Part shown: positions 15,828 through 24,451 of the stretch, one piece after another
Position numbering within the stretch: the first letter of the stretch is position 1
Layout of the letters: each line of letters opens with the position of its first letter
Origin: CBDAUN01 sp965200645
GTDB lineage: Bacteria > Pseudomonadota > Gammaproteobacteria > Arenicellales > JAJDZL01
Assembly: GCA_965200645.1 (NCBI GenBank)
Contig: CBDAUN010000003.1
Location: 744,001-808,000, forward strand
Length of the DNA stretch: 64,000 nt
Direction of reading: 5' to 3'
Program-made: the position numbers and the translations under genes
Notes under the pieces: generated by a model
Database searches by the model: none
What the model saw: only the letters and a program-made list of their open reading frames with translations
Told to the model about the DNA's origin: nothing

Positions 15828-17495
15828 ATGATTCGATCGCTCTACATCAAAGACTACCTCCTTATCCCAGAAATTCAGATTGACTTCAAAGACGGATTGA
15901 CGGTGATTACCGGTGAAACCGGCGCAGGCAAGTCACTAATCGTTGATTCGTTGGCTCTTGCCGCGGGCGCCAGAGCTAATTCCAGCGTAGTTCGCCAAGG
16001 ATGCAAGAAAGCTGAAATTACAGTTGAATTGGATGTTGCCGACAGTACGGTATCCGAGTGGCTCGAGGAACAAGAGTTGGATAATGATAGCAGTTGTATC
16101 TTGCGCCGTGTGATCTATCCCGATCAAGTTTCAAAGTCTTTTGTAAACAACACACCCGTTACCACACGATCACTTAAAGCCTTGGGAAATCATTTGGTTG
16201 ACATTCACGGTCAGCACGAACATCAAAATTTGCTGAGACAAAGCGAACAGCGAAGAATTCTAGATTGTTTTGCCCTTCAATCGGAAAATGTAGCAAATTT
16301 AAGCACAATTGCTACGTCCATTCGACGCAAGGAAAGCGAACGAAACGACCTCTTAGTTCAAGTGGAGAAGTTTACCGAGTTACGCGACCTGACTGCACAC
16401 CAAATTGAAACTCTTGAAAAACTTCGTCCTGAGGACGCAGAATTTTCCACCTTGCAATCTGAACTTGCTGCCCTTTCCAATGCAGAGGCACTTGCAACTG
16501 AACTGCACGGCATCGCGGAGCAACTGCATTACGCTGAAGACTCTGCAGTAAGCGCTCACATCCATGCCTGCGAAAATCTACTAGAACGTTCTGCACAAAT
16601 TCATACTCAGCTGGAACCCTTTTCGAAGTTGCTTGAAGAGGCTCGTCTTCGAGTCGATGATGTTGCCAGAGAGCTGCGCAACATTGCAGACCGAACAGAA
16701 TACGATCCTCCCAGAATTGCAGCCGTTGAAGAACGCATGGCCGCATTGCATCAGCAAGCCCGAGTGCACAGCACAGACCCAGATCAACTGGCAACAAAGC
16801 TGACGTCACTCCATACTCAGTTGTCGAACTATGATAAAGAATTGTCGAATGTCGAATCTATTGATGCACAAATTCAAGACTTGAAGTTGCAACATCAAGC
16901 ACTTGCAAAGCAGATTTCTGCAGCTCGAGCGAAAGCAGCCAAGGATTTAGAGCAACAAATTACGGCTGATATGCAACACCTGGGCATGAAAAAAGGTGTG
17001 TTTAAAGTTGTCTTGGTTCCAGAAAATTCAGATGTCATAACGAATTTTGGTAACGAAAATATTTTGTTTAAAGTTGCGACGAATCCGAATCAGGAACCGA
17101 GAGAATTATCAAAAATTGCTTCTGGTGGTGAATTATCACGATTGAGTCTGGCGATTCAAGTCAATGCTTCGAACATTGCGGAAGTACCGTCAATAATTTT
17201 TGATGAAGTCGATGTTGGTATTGGTGGTCAGGTAGCCGAAAGCGTTGGCAAATTGCTACGACAACTTGGTAAGTACGCACAAATTTTCTGCATCACTCAT
17301 CTTCCTCAAGTTGCAAGTTGCGGTAATCAACAATTGAGTGTGATCAAAAAAGGTGAAGACGATTCCAGCATCTATATTAAGCCGCTAACCCATGAAGAGC
17401 GAGTTTCGGAACTCGCTCGCATGCTGGGAGGTGCTAAAATAACCGACCGTGCTACTGAACACGCAAAGGAAATGCTCTTAGCCAACCTGCAATGA
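15828..17495 (+). CDS. recN: DNA repair protein RecN
   Basis: RecN is an SMC-like ATPase acting early in double-strand-break repair. The 555-residue protein has N-terminal Walker A (VITGETGAGKSLIVDSLAL), two coiled-coil arms, the ABC-type signature IASGGELSRLSLAIQ, Walker B (SIIFDEVDVGIGGQVAESVG), and the late THLPQVAS motif. It follows nadK closely and overlaps the next gene by four bases. No LexA-type site was recognised upstream, although recN is commonly SOS-regulated. Confidence 0.95.
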   Translation: MIRSLYIKDYLLIPEIQIDFKDGLTVITGETGAGKSLIVDSLALAAGARANSSVVRQGCKKAEITVELDVADSTVSEWLEEQELDNDSSCILRRVIYPDQVSKSFVNNTPVTTRSLKALGNHLVDIHGQHEHQNLLRQSEQRRILDCFALQSENVANLSTIATSIRRKESERNDLLVQVEKFTELRDLTAHQIETLEKLRPEDAEFSTLQSELAALSNAEALATELHGIAEQLHYAEDSAVSAHIHACENLLERSAQIHTQLEPFSKLLEEARLRVDDVARELRNIADRTEYDPPRIAAVEERMAALHQQARVHSTDPDQLATKLTSLHTQLSNYDKELSNVESIDAQIQDLKLQHQALAKQISAARAKAAKDLEQQITADMQHLGMKKGVFKVVLVPENSDVITNFGNENILFKVATNPNQEPRELSKIASGGELSRLSLAIQVNASNIAEVPSIIFDEVDVGIGGQVAESVGKLLRQLGKYAQIFCITHLPQVASCGNQQLSVIKKGEDDSSIYIKPLTHEERVSELARMLGGAKITDRATEHAKEMLLANLQ

Positions 17496-17980
17496 CACAA
17501 AATATCGTCCAATTGGTTCCAATCGCTGAGGTGCGAGAAGCTCGCACTTCCGATGTGGATCATATTTTTTCCTTACTGGAGCTGCATGCTGAAAGGGGAA
17601 TAATTTTGCCTCGCTCCAAAGCGAACATCCTGAATGACTTAACTAATTTCAGCGTAATCGAAATTCAAGGTAGAATCGCAGCTTGTGGAGCATTGGAGAT
17701 ATTTACCAAGGAACTTTGTGAGGTCCGAAGTTTAGTAGTACATACCGATTTTGAGCATCAAGGTCTTGGTCGACACGTTGTAAATGACATTTTCAATCGA
17801 GCGAAAGGGTTGGGGTTGTCTCGCATAATGGCTCTAACCTATGTGCCCGAGTTTTTTCATCGTCTAGGCTTCCACACTGTTCCAAAAGAGACTTTTCCGG
17901 AAAAAATATGGGGCGTGTGCTTCAAGTGCAGCAAATTTAACGACTGCAATGAGATAGCGGTTCTTAAGTACATTCACTAG
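17492..17980 (+). CDS. GNAT acetyltransferase resembling short N-acetylglutamate synthases
   Basis: This is a GNAT-fold acetyltransferase of 162 residues. The acetyl-CoA loop region is EVRSLVVHTDFEHQGLGRHVV, with the Q/R-x-x-G-x-G/A pattern, followed by ALTYVPEFFHRLGF. The C terminus EKIWGVCFKCSKFNDCNEIAVLKYI, with three cysteines, closely recalls the short-form N-acetylglutamate synthases that catalyse the first step of arginine synthesis without an amino-acid kinase domain. Substrate assignment is by recall of that pattern only. Its ATG overlaps the recN stop, so it is coupled to recN; the tie to arginine synthesis is not supported by other neighbours. Confidence 0.7.
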   Translation: MTQNIVQLVPIAEVREARTSDVDHIFSLLELHAERGIILPRSKANILNDLTNFSVIEIQGRIAACGALEIFTKELCEVRSLVVHTDFEHQGLGRHVVNDIFNRAKGLGLSRIMALTYVPEFFHRLGFHTVPKETFPEKIWGVCFKCSKFNDCNEIAVLKYIH

Positions 17981-17993
17981 AATTATTCTGTTT

Positions 17994-18575
17994 ATGAATT
18001 TAATTCAAATCATCAAATTCCATCGTTTGCGAAGACCGTACTTGACATTAGTTGTTACATGTCTAATTACGTTGTTGGCTACTGGCTGCGAAATCTACAG
18101 ATACGATGTTTACCAAGGACAGGATTCTGCCATTGAGGAGGTAGAAAACATCGAAGTCGGCATGACTCGAAGTGAGATTATCGAAATAATGGGGACACCT
18201 TTGGTGGTTGACAGATTTAGAGATAATCGCTGGGACTACATTTTCAGCGTTGCCGAAAAGGGTACAAAAGCACAGGTAAAACTGAGAGTTACGCTATTTT
18301 TTGAAGACGATAAACTTGTCAAGATAGTCGAAACGGACAATCGGTCGGAAGAAGAGTTGATGGACGAGTTGGCTGAAGAAGCTACCGATCAAGTCAGCGA
18401 AGAAATTGTAGAATCTACCGAAGAATCCGTTGCGGAAACTAGTGAAGACTCTAATGATCAATCAACAGAAGAATCAAGTGATCAAACTGATGAGGAAAAA
18501 CCAGATGATTCCGACGATAAACCTAAGAAAAAGTCTAAATTTTGGAACTGGCTAACAGGCGGTGACCAGGAATAA
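17994..18575 (+). CDS. bamE: Outer-membrane assembly lipoprotein BamE with a long acidic tail
   Basis: BamE (SmpA) is a lipoprotein of the BAM complex. The N terminus has a basic stretch, a hydrophobic segment and the lipobox LATGC, with Cys at about 32. The BamE domain follows: VENIEVGMTRSEIIEIMGTPLVVDRFRDNRWDYIF, then VTLFFEDDKLVKI. The core ends near residue 118. It is followed by about 65 residues made mostly of Glu, Asp, Ser and Thr, then the basic KPKKKSKFWNWLTGG end. Typical BamE proteins lack such a tail. Position next to recN is the usual gammaproteobacterial arrangement. Confidence 0.88.
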   Translation: MNLIQIIKFHRLRRPYLTLVVTCLITLLATGCEIYRYDVYQGQDSAIEEVENIEVGMTRSEIIEIMGTPLVVDRFRDNRWDYIFSVAEKGTKAQVKLRVTLFFEDDKLVKIVETDNRSEEELMDELAEEATDQVSEEIVESTEESVAETSEDSNDQSTEESSDQTDEEKPDDSDDKPKKKSKFWNWLTGGDQE

Positions 18576-18591
18576 TTTGGTGTAAACCCTG

Positions 18592-18936
18592 CTAACCCAT
18601 CCTTTGCATTCTTCTGCCACCCATCAGATGCATGTGCAGATGAAACACTTCTTGACCACCATCTCGATTGCAATTTACCGATAATCGATAGCCGGATTCG
18701 TCAACGCCGTTTTCTTTGGCCAAATTGGCAGCAACTGTAAACAAATGCCCTAGTGTTTGTTCGTCTTCGGGAGTTATATCATTGACCGTAGCAATCGGTT
18801 TTTTGGGAATGATCAGAATATGAACGGGAGCTTGAGGACTGATATCTTTAAACGCTAGCACAGAATCATCATCGTAGACGATGTCAGCAGGAATTTCACG
18901 ATCAATAATTTTCGTAAAAATTGTTTCTTCAGCCAC
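18592..18936 (-). CDS. hinT: HIT-family nucleotide hydrolase (HinT-like)
   Basis: This is a histidine-triad protein that hydrolyses purine nucleoside phosphoramidates, including aminoacyl-AMP. The 114-residue protein shows TIFTKIIDREIPADIVYDDDSVLAFKDISPQAPVHILIIPKKPIATV and the catalytic triad HLHMHLMGGR (His 99, 101, 103), the HinT form. It is convergent with bamE, 16 bases away, and divergent from the acuI/yhdH-like gene. Confidence 0.93.
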   Translation of the reverse strand: MAEETIFTKIIDREIPADIVYDDDSVLAFKDISPQAPVHILIIPKKPIATVNDITPEDEQTLGHLFTVAANLAKENGVDESGYRLSVNCNRDGGQEVFHLHMHLMGGRRMQRMG

Positions 18937-19106
18937 GGGACCTCCAAATTGAAATGGTTGAAATTACACAATTGCAAGATGTGTACAATTAACGCAGAAT
19001 TTTTGTTGGCCCGACATTTTACCTTGAACGAATCACCGCACTCATATATAGATTGCCAAAAGCAATCACCAAACATTTATTAGTTTTAACCCCAGGAGAA
19101 ACTTCC

Positions 19107-20105
19107 ATGAATTCATTTCGTGGCTATCGCATCAATCAAGTTGACGCAGGCGACAAGAAGCAAATCACAGCACAGTTCGAGAATTTGCAGATTGACGACC
19201 TCACAGAAGGTGATGTTGTCATTCGAATCAGTCATTCTACAATCAATTTCAAGGATGCTCTTGCTGCAACAGGTAAGGGAAAAATTTTACGAAAATATCC
19301 GCTAAACGGCGGGATCGACTTGGCAGGTACTGTGGACTCTTCCAAGGATTCACGATACAAAGAAGGAGATTCTGTTTTGGTCTGCGGATGTGGCCTTTCG
19401 GAAGTTCACGATGGCGGTTACTCAGAGTATGCCAGGCTTCCTGGAGACTGTATTGTACCAATGCCAGACGGCATGACGGCATATGATGCTATGGCCATTG
19501 GAACCGCTGGATTCACTGCCGCTATCGCTATTATTCGGATGGAAGACAATGGGCAAATCCCACAACGAGGACCTGTCCTGGTAACGGGTGCAACCGGCGG
19601 TGTAGGCAGTTTTGCAGTAGATATGCTTTCGAATATCGGTTATGAGGTCACGGCGCTATCCGGTAAGCCGCAACTTGACGCTTACCTAAAAACGCTCGGG
19701 GCTACCGAAGTGATCGATCGGCACTCTCTGGAAATGGGAACTCGACCCTTGGAAAGTGCAAAATGGGGCGGAGCCGTCGATAATGTCGGTGGAGATACTC
19801 TGAACTGGTTGACGCGAACGGTGAGACCATGGGGCAATATCGCATCAATTGGCTTGGCTGGCGGTATCGGACTCAGTTCAACTGTGATGCCGTTTATCAT
19901 TCGAGGTGTATCACTGCTTGGAATCAACTCTATCGAAATGCCAGTCGAGGTACGGGACAAAGCTTGGGAGCGTCTTAATGGAGACCTAAAGCCCAATCTG
20001 CAAACTATCGTGAAGAGTGTGATTGACTTTGGTGATCTTCCCTCAGCCTTTGACCAATTTATGGATGGAACAATCGTAGGTCGTGTTGTTGTAAAAATTC
20101 AATAG
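19107..20105 (+). CDS. Acrylyl-CoA reductase family protein (AcuI/YhdH-like)
   Basis: This is a zinc-independent medium-chain dehydrogenase/reductase. The family members AcuI and YhdH reduce acryloyl-CoA to propionyl-CoA with NADPH, a detoxifying step also used in DMSP breakdown. The 332-residue protein has STINFKDALAATGKGKILRKYPLNGGIDLAGTV, then LVTGATGGVGSFAVDMLSNIGYEVTALSGK (the NADP-binding loop) and VDNVGGDTLNWLTRTVRPWGNIASIGLAGG. The ATG at 19107 is preferred over upstream starts because AGGAGA lies about 8 bases before it. A strong terminator follows directly. Confidence 0.88.
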   Translation: MNSFRGYRINQVDAGDKKQITAQFENLQIDDLTEGDVVIRISHSTINFKDALAATGKGKILRKYPLNGGIDLAGTVDSSKDSRYKEGDSVLVCGCGLSEVHDGGYSEYARLPGDCIVPMPDGMTAYDAMAIGTAGFTAAIAIIRMEDNGQIPQRGPVLVTGATGGVGSFAVDMLSNIGYEVTALSGKPQLDAYLKTLGATEVIDRHSLEMGTRPLESAKWGGAVDNVGGDTLNWLTRTVRPWGNIASIGLAGGIGLSSTVMPFIIRGVSLLGINSIEMPVEVRDKAWERLNGDLKPNLQTIVKSVIDFGDLPSAFDQFMDGTIVGRVVVKIQ

Positions 20106-20129
20106 CCTCAGCGGCTATTTAGAATTTTT
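20093..20129. terminator. Strong bidirectional-looking terminator after the acuI-like gene
   Basis: AAAAATTC-AATAGCC (20093-20107), a 5-nt loop, then GGCTATT (20113-20119), a 2-nt bulge and GAATTTTT (20122-20129) form a long stem that ends in a T run. It starts inside the last codons of the acuI-like gene. Because it is symmetric with A/T flanks it may also stop readthrough from the convergent ssrA gene. Confidence 0.75.
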
Positions 20130-20294
20130 CAAGCGCTGGATTTGGCCTGGGAAGTTTGATTGACTCAGATCTGCTACAAAATAATCAAGGGATTCAATCG
20201 CAAAACTATTTCACCTCGACAGTTGACTATTTTAGTCACACAAGTCTTAATCAAGACCAATATTCGTGCATTGAATAAATGCTTTAGAATTGAT

Positions 20295-20662
20295 TGGTGG
20301 AGGTGGCGGGATTCGAACCCGCGTCCGTCAGTCCTCCGCTCGCTGGCCACTACATGCTTAGTCTAATTGTGAACTAACACCGCCTACGCCACAATTGACA
20401 AAGACTTGTAGACGATGACCTCGCAGTGCCGAAACACTGTGCTTTCGCCCGCTGGATTACGAGATATCCCAGCGAGCTAGTCCGTAAATTTGACTCCAAT
20501 TCCTATCGTACGAACTCAACAGTCATGGAGTTTGGCGGTTAAGCCGCCAAAGCAAAGTTGTCGTCGTTGGCAACTAATAATTTTGCAGTATTTTAACGAG
20601 GCCACTGCACCTCGGCATGCTCCAACGGTTTTGCAACTCACGTCGAAACCAGAGTCACCCCC
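20295..20662 (-). ncRNA. ssrA: Transfer-messenger RNA (tmRNA)
   Basis: tmRNA rescues stalled ribosomes with SmpB. The 5' end GGGGGTGACTCTGG pairs with the 3' acceptor CACCTCC, followed by A and an encoded CCA (20297-20295). The T-arm reads GGGTTCGAATCCC. The reading frame in the middle encodes ANDDNFALAA followed by TAA, so this is the degradation tag, close to the E. coli tag ANDENYALAA. The length of 368 nt is typical of one-piece tmRNA. smpB lies just upstream. Confidence 0.97.
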
Positions 20663-20677
20663 ATGGATTTTTCTAAC

Positions 20678-20705
20678 ATTATATATGTGGATACATAAAT
20701 AACAA
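20678..20705 (-). promoter_or_regulatory. Promoter of ssrA
   Basis: On the minus strand TTGTTA (20705-20700) and TATAAT (20683-20678) lie 16 bases apart, 15 bases before the mature 5' end. This spacing implies a short 5' leader that is removed during maturation. Confidence 0.6.
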
Positions 20706-20776
20706 TTTTAAGAAGTTCTGAATCTATTTACATCTAATTTGGAAATCGAACCTGTAGCACTTGATTGATTCAACCT

Positions 20777-21250
20777 CTACACCTGTTCTCCCCGTTGTTG
20801 TCGCTCCTGATCCCGCTGCTTTATTGCAGCTCTTTTGTCGTATAACTTCTTCCCCTTGCCCAAAGCAAATTGCAACTTTGCTCTGCCACCACTCCAATAC
20901 ATACTCATTGGAACAAGGGTGTACCCCTTTCTTTCCACAGAACCAATCAAGCGGTTAATCTGTGACTTATGCAATAACAACTTTCGAGATCGGCTAGGAT
21001 TCACAACTACATGTGTTGAAATCGACTCCAACGGGGCGACATGAGCACCAACTAAAAAGATCTCACCATCCTTTTCCCTCACATAACTTTCCTTGATATT
21101 TACCCTTCCTTGCCGCATGCATTTCACTTCCCAACCGTACAACACCAATCCCGCTTCAAACTTTTCTTCCAAGAAATAGTCATGTGAAGCCCTTCGATTG
21201 GTGGCAATAATGTTGCCTGTATGTTTAACTTTTTTCTTCTTCCTAGCCAT
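20777..21250 (-). CDS. smpB: SsrA-binding protein SmpB
   Basis: SmpB binds tmRNA and places it in the empty A site. The 157-residue protein has the family start (IIATNRRASHDYFLEEKFEAGLVLYGWEVKCMRQGRVNIKESYV), the SRSRKLLLHKSQINRL region, YTLVPMSMYW, and the basic C-terminal tail GKKLYDKRAAIKQRDQERQ that reads the mRNA channel. It is 115 bases upstream of ssrA on the same strand, the usual pairing. Confidence 0.97.
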   Translation of the reverse strand: MARKKKKVKHTGNIIATNRRASHDYFLEEKFEAGLVLYGWEVKCMRQGRVNIKESYVREKDGEIFLVGAHVAPLESISTHVVVNPSRSRKLLLHKSQINRLIGSVERKGYTLVPMSMYWSGGRAKLQFALGKGKKLYDKRAAIKQRDQERQQRGEQV

Positions 21251-21272
21251 AACACAAAACTGAAATCCATTT

Positions 21273-22268
21273 TTAACTTCTGGTACTTCTGCGTCTTTTT
21301 CGTCCTTCCTTCTTACTTGACTGAAAAACTTCTCCTAGTTTAAATTCGACTTCAGCCAATGTTGGTTGAGATTTTGAAACATATCCGTCTAGAGCTTTGC
21401 AAATCTTCTTGATGTGAATTGGCTGAGTGCCGCAACAACCACCGATAATGCTTGCACCCGCATCACGTACAATTTGAGCATAAACATACATCTGGTCTGG
21501 TGTAGCTGAATAAACAATTTCCGTTCCGACCCACTCCGGCACGCCACAATTCGCTTTCGCAATTAGAGGTATTGACCCCGACGAATGTACTGCCATTTCC
21601 AAAATGGCAGCGACTGTCTGTGCCGGTCCTACCCCACAATTTGAACCTATCGCTACAGGTTTGTGATCCACTGAAAGGCACAAGTCAACTAATTCTGACG
21701 GCTTAACTCCCATCATTGTTCGGCCGTTGGTATCGAAACTGGCACAGATAGAAAAGGGTAAGTTGGTTCGACTGATGCCTTCGATAACTGCTTGGATTTC
21801 TTCAATTGCAGACATCGTTTCAACCCACAAAATGTTGCACCCACCACGTTCTAGAGCTATAGCTTGACTAGCAAATACTTCTATCGCTTCTTCATACTCG
21901 ATGGTGCCAAGTGGTGCTAATAGTTCTCCTAGCGGGCCTATAGAACCTGCTACCAGAACCTCCCTCTCCACCTTTTCAACCGCACGGCGAGCGATTTGTG
22001 CTGCCTTTTCATTTAATTCGTTAACGCGATGTTCACTTTGATGCAGTTTCAATCGCATGGCATTACCGCCAAATGAATTAGTGAGCACCACATCCGATCC
22101 TGCATTAACGAAACTAGCATTCAATTCAAAGATTCGTTCAGGGTAGTCGGCGTTCCAAAGTTCCGGCGCGTCACCAGAAACCAACCCTTTGTCAAACAGA
22201 TTGGTTCCCGTCGCACCATCCATCACTATGGATTGACCATTTATTAACTTATTGAGCAAGTTTGACAT
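21273..22268 (-). CDS. Betaine-homocysteine methyltransferase-like homocysteine S-methyltransferase
   Basis: This is a zinc-dependent enzyme that transfers a methyl group to homocysteine to make methionine. The 331-residue protein has the homocysteine-binding start VMDGATGTNLFDKGL, LTNSFGGNAMRLKLH, and the zinc cysteines in GSNCGVGP (Cys211) and IGGCCGTQPIH (Cys278-279). The opening SGDAPELWNADYPERIFEL is like the bacterial betaine-homocysteine enzymes found beside glycine-betaine catabolism. The methyl donor cannot be decided from sequence; S-methylmethionine is another option. It is 22 bases upstream of smpB, an unusual neighbour that splits the smpB-ratA pair. Confidence 0.8.
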   Translation of the reverse strand: MSNLLNKLINGQSIVMDGATGTNLFDKGLVSGDAPELWNADYPERIFELNASFVNAGSDVVLTNSFGGNAMRLKLHQSEHRVNELNEKAAQIARRAVEKVEREVLVAGSIGPLGELLAPLGTIEYEEAIEVFASQAIALERGGCNILWVETMSAIEEIQAVIEGISRTNLPFSICASFDTNGRTMMGVKPSELVDLCLSVDHKPVAIGSNCGVGPAQTVAAILEMAVHSSGSIPLIAKANCGVPEWVGTEIVYSATPDQMYVYAQIVRDAGASIIGGCCGTQPIHIKKICKALDGYVSKSQPTLAEVEFKLGEVFQSSKKEGRKRRRSTRS

Positions 22269-22435
22269 TTAGTTTCTATATGTAAATTTTGAAATTGCAG
22301 GTTCTAAGAGTGAATCCAAAAATTTGTGACTTCAAAAACTGAATAAAACTAAGGCAATACTAATTTTAGTTTGATTTTCAATTTCCCTTTGAAAAGTAAC
22401 TACTACTGTGCGAAGTAAGTAGCCCATTATCTATT

Positions 22436-22443
22436 GCTATAAT
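22436..22443 (+). promoter_or_regulatory. Extended -10 promoter for the thioredoxin-fold gene
   Basis: TGCTATAAT fits an extended -10 element (TG-N-TATAAT), about 50 bases upstream of the GTG start at 22497. There is no good -35 sequence at normal spacing, as is common for extended -10 promoters. Confidence 0.45.
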
Positions 22444-22496
22444 CGAATTCCGATAGCAAGTAATTTCATTCTCAAACTACCGACATCCAATATCCA

Positions 22497-22907
22497 GTGA
22501 AGGCTCTTAAGTCATTTTGTTCCATTTTGATGGTATTTGCTATACCAATACTCCTTGTAGTAGCAAAACTAGCACACAGTGCCGACTTAGTGATGTTTGA
22601 AGAGGATTACTGCTCTTGGTGCGAAAAATGGGATGAAGAAATTGGCGTGATTTATGACGTCACACCTGAAGCTTGCATTGCCAAATTAAGCAGGCTGCAA
22701 ATTACCGACAACCTTCCACAATCTATGAGTTTAGATGAACCCATAGTCTACACTCCAACATTTGTCTTGATTCATCAAAACAAAGAACAAGGTAGAATCA
22801 CAGGCTATCCAGGAGAGGACTTTTTCTGGGTCATGCTGCGAGACTTGTTTGCCAGTCTCCCTCCAGATAAATTGAAGAAATCTTCAGCAGACTGTCAGGC
22901 ATCATAG
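22497..22907 (+). CDS. Periplasmic thioredoxin-fold protein (SoxS-like)
   Basis: This is a 136-residue exported protein. An N-terminal hydrophobic segment ends near AHSA. The mature part opens with the thioredoxin motif in LVMFEEDYCSWCEKWDEEIG, with Cys39-x-x-Cys42. The later TPTFVLIHQNKEQGRITGYPGEDFFW supplies the cis-proline loop and the last strand. The CxWCxxWxxEIG pattern is like the small thioredoxins called SoxS next to sulfur-oxidation genes, but no sox genes are in the window. The start is a GTG. It is divergent from the homocysteine methyltransferase. A role in periplasmic disulfide reduction is inference. Confidence 0.75.
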   Translation: MKALKSFCSILMVFAIPILLVVAKLAHSADLVMFEEDYCSWCEKWDEEIGVIYDVTPEACIAKLSRLQITDNLPQSMSLDEPIVYTPTFVLIHQNKEQGRITGYPGEDFFWVMLRDLFASLPPDKLKKSSADCQAS

Positions 22908-23030
22908 GCCCTTACGACTGCACTGTTGCATCAACTAATTTCAGTCATTGAGTCTGCTGAAATCAACAGAGATATCTAAATTTCGGATTTTGTCGATAGT
23001 ATTTTCACCATTTTCAGCAGTCGCTCCTTA

Positions 23031-23483
23031 ATGCATAAAATTAGTCGTTCAGCAGTTTCTCCATTTACTCAAAAACAGTGGTTTGCATTAGTGAACGACA
23101 TTCCGTCCTATTCTCAATTTATCCCTACCTGTTCGAACGCTAGAGTAATTAAAGAGCACGACGATGGATATACGGCGGAAATTGAATTGAGTCTTTCTAG
23201 AATCAGACAAACTTTTGCGACACGAAATACTGAGTATCCGTACGAAAAAGTTTCAATGACTCTCGCATCCGGGCCGTTCAAATCACTTCAAGGTGCCTGG
23301 ACATTTGAACCGGTAAAAGATAATCAATGCCTGATCACCTTCAATCTAGAATACGAATTCACCTCGAAAACTGTTGGTACAGTATTGGGGCCAATGTTTA
23401 GACAGTTAACTGACAAAACTGTCCAAGCATTTCTTAATCGTGCAAACATGGTATATGGAACCAAAGGACTCAATTCAAATTGA
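23031..23483 (+). CDS. ratA: RatA/COQ10-like START-domain protein
   Basis: This is a 150-residue polyketide-cyclase/START-domain protein. Family members bind ubiquinone (Coq10-like role); E. coli RatA was also reported to block 70S formation. Evident features are the N terminus ISRSAVSPFTQKQWFALVNDIPSYSQFIPTCSNARV and the later GPFKSLQGAWTFEPV and FNLEYEFTSKTVGTVLGPMF. It is followed by an overlapping rnfH gene, the standard gammaproteobacterial pair beside smpB; here two extra genes lie between it and smpB. Confidence 0.92.
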   Translation: MHKISRSAVSPFTQKQWFALVNDIPSYSQFIPTCSNARVIKEHDDGYTAEIELSLSRIRQTFATRNTEYPYEKVSMTLASGPFKSLQGAWTFEPVKDNQCLITFNLEYEFTSKTVGTVLGPMFRQLTDKTVQAFLNRANMVYGTKGLNSN

Positions 23484-23769
23484 AGTGGCTTATGTCACGA
23501 ATCTTGCTCAACGCATTGTGCAATTGACTGTTCCACGCAATACGACTGCAGGAGATGCCGTTAAGTTGTCAGAAATTCAAGATTACTTTCCAGAAATTAA
23601 CTTTGATACAGCACCCATAGGTGTTTTTGGAAAACTTGTTGCCCGAGATCATTTACTGACCAATGATGACCGGGTTGAAATTTATCTCAAATTAAAGCAG
23701 ACACCTGGAGAGGCACGAATTAGACGAGCCGAGAACCGAAAGAAGAAATCAACTTTAACCTTCTATTGA
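23455..23769 (+). CDS. rnfH: RnfH-family ubiquitin-fold protein with a repeat-derived C terminus
   Basis: RnfH (RatB, UPF0125) is a small beta-grasp protein of uncertain function. The ATG at 23455 overlaps ratA by 29 bases and gives MEPKDSIQIEVAYV, the family N terminus. The core ends with DDRVEIYLKLKQTPGEARIRRAENRK. From about 23740 the coding sequence enters a segment also found at 25903 and 26353, so the final eight or nine codons (KKKSTLTFY) and the stop come from the duplicated block and not from rnfH. The function is probably intact because the C-terminal tail varies in the family. Confidence 0.88.
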   Translation: MEPKDSIQIEVAYVTNLAQRIVQLTVPRNTTAGDAVKLSEIQDYFPEINFDTAPIGVFGKLVARDHLLTNDDRVEIYLKLKQTPGEARIRRAENRKKKSTLTFY

Positions 23770-24138
23770 GCGAACACGTAATTCGTTTCGACATGCCTAA
23801 CCTGTGGTAGTTAAGGGAAGTTCATCAATATATTCTATGTGACGAGGATATTCGTACGCTGTCAACTGTGACCGCACCGAATACTGAATTTCACTGGTAA
23901 GTTCGTCCTCAGCTCGATAACCTTCGTTAAGGACGACAAAAGCTTTTACAGCCTCACGCCGTAATTCGTCCGGCACGCCAATCACGGCAACTTGCGCGAT
24001 GGCAGGATGCTTCATTAAACAGTCTTCGCTTTCACCTGGACCGATTCGATACCCTGCGCTTGAAATTACATCATCCTTGTGACCCACGAACCATATATAT
24101 CCACCCTCATCCTTAAAACCGGTGTCATCTGTTTCCCT
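23740..24138 (-). pseudogene. Duplicated 3' fragment of the acyl-CoA synthetase gene (copy A)
   Basis: About 395 bp match the 3' end of the acyl-CoA synthetase gene at 26353-26750 almost base for base, in the same orientation and at a constant offset of 2613 bp. The encoded fragment covers the last hundred residues (KDDVISSAGYRIGPGE to IDELPLTTTG), but TAG replaces the catalytic-lysine codon region right after TTG, so the fragment lacks the GKVRR motif. There is no start and no upstream half. Similarity ends near 24138, where the sequence switches to a copy of the hairpin arm found at 26326-26340. Confidence 0.9.
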
Positions 24139-24451
24139 TTGACTTCCGACATTATTGCTTGTAACTCATTGATTCGAAGATTCAGAACAAAACATCTGAA
24201 CTTAAGCAACAATGTGCAAGGTCTTGGTGCAGAAAAAGAAGCTCATCATGGTGGTATACGGCCGCTTAGTATTGCATATTGAGTTGGTAAGAGATGAATT
24301 TGATTCAAGTGTTTCATCAGCAAAAAGCATGAAGCCTTAAGTCATCAAAGGTGAGATTTGAGTTCACTGATGACGTCGAGTTACTGTCAGACACTAATAT
24401 TTTTCATTATAGAGATAAACTGACTTCAGTATTTGACACTCAGTTGTGCTA

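Noticed and set aside
16372..16809. Long antisense open frame inside recN
   Set aside because: It is a shadow of the recN coding frame, with a Cys/Leu/Arg-rich composition unlike neighbouring proteins.
20160..20702. Small plus-strand open frames over 20160-20702
   Set aside because: They lie across the minus-strand tmRNA gene and its promoter and have no protein-like features.
24079..24282. Plus-strand open frame spanning the end of copy A
   Set aside because: It reads antisense through the synthetase fragment into non-coding sequence and has no ribosome-binding site or recognisable motif.
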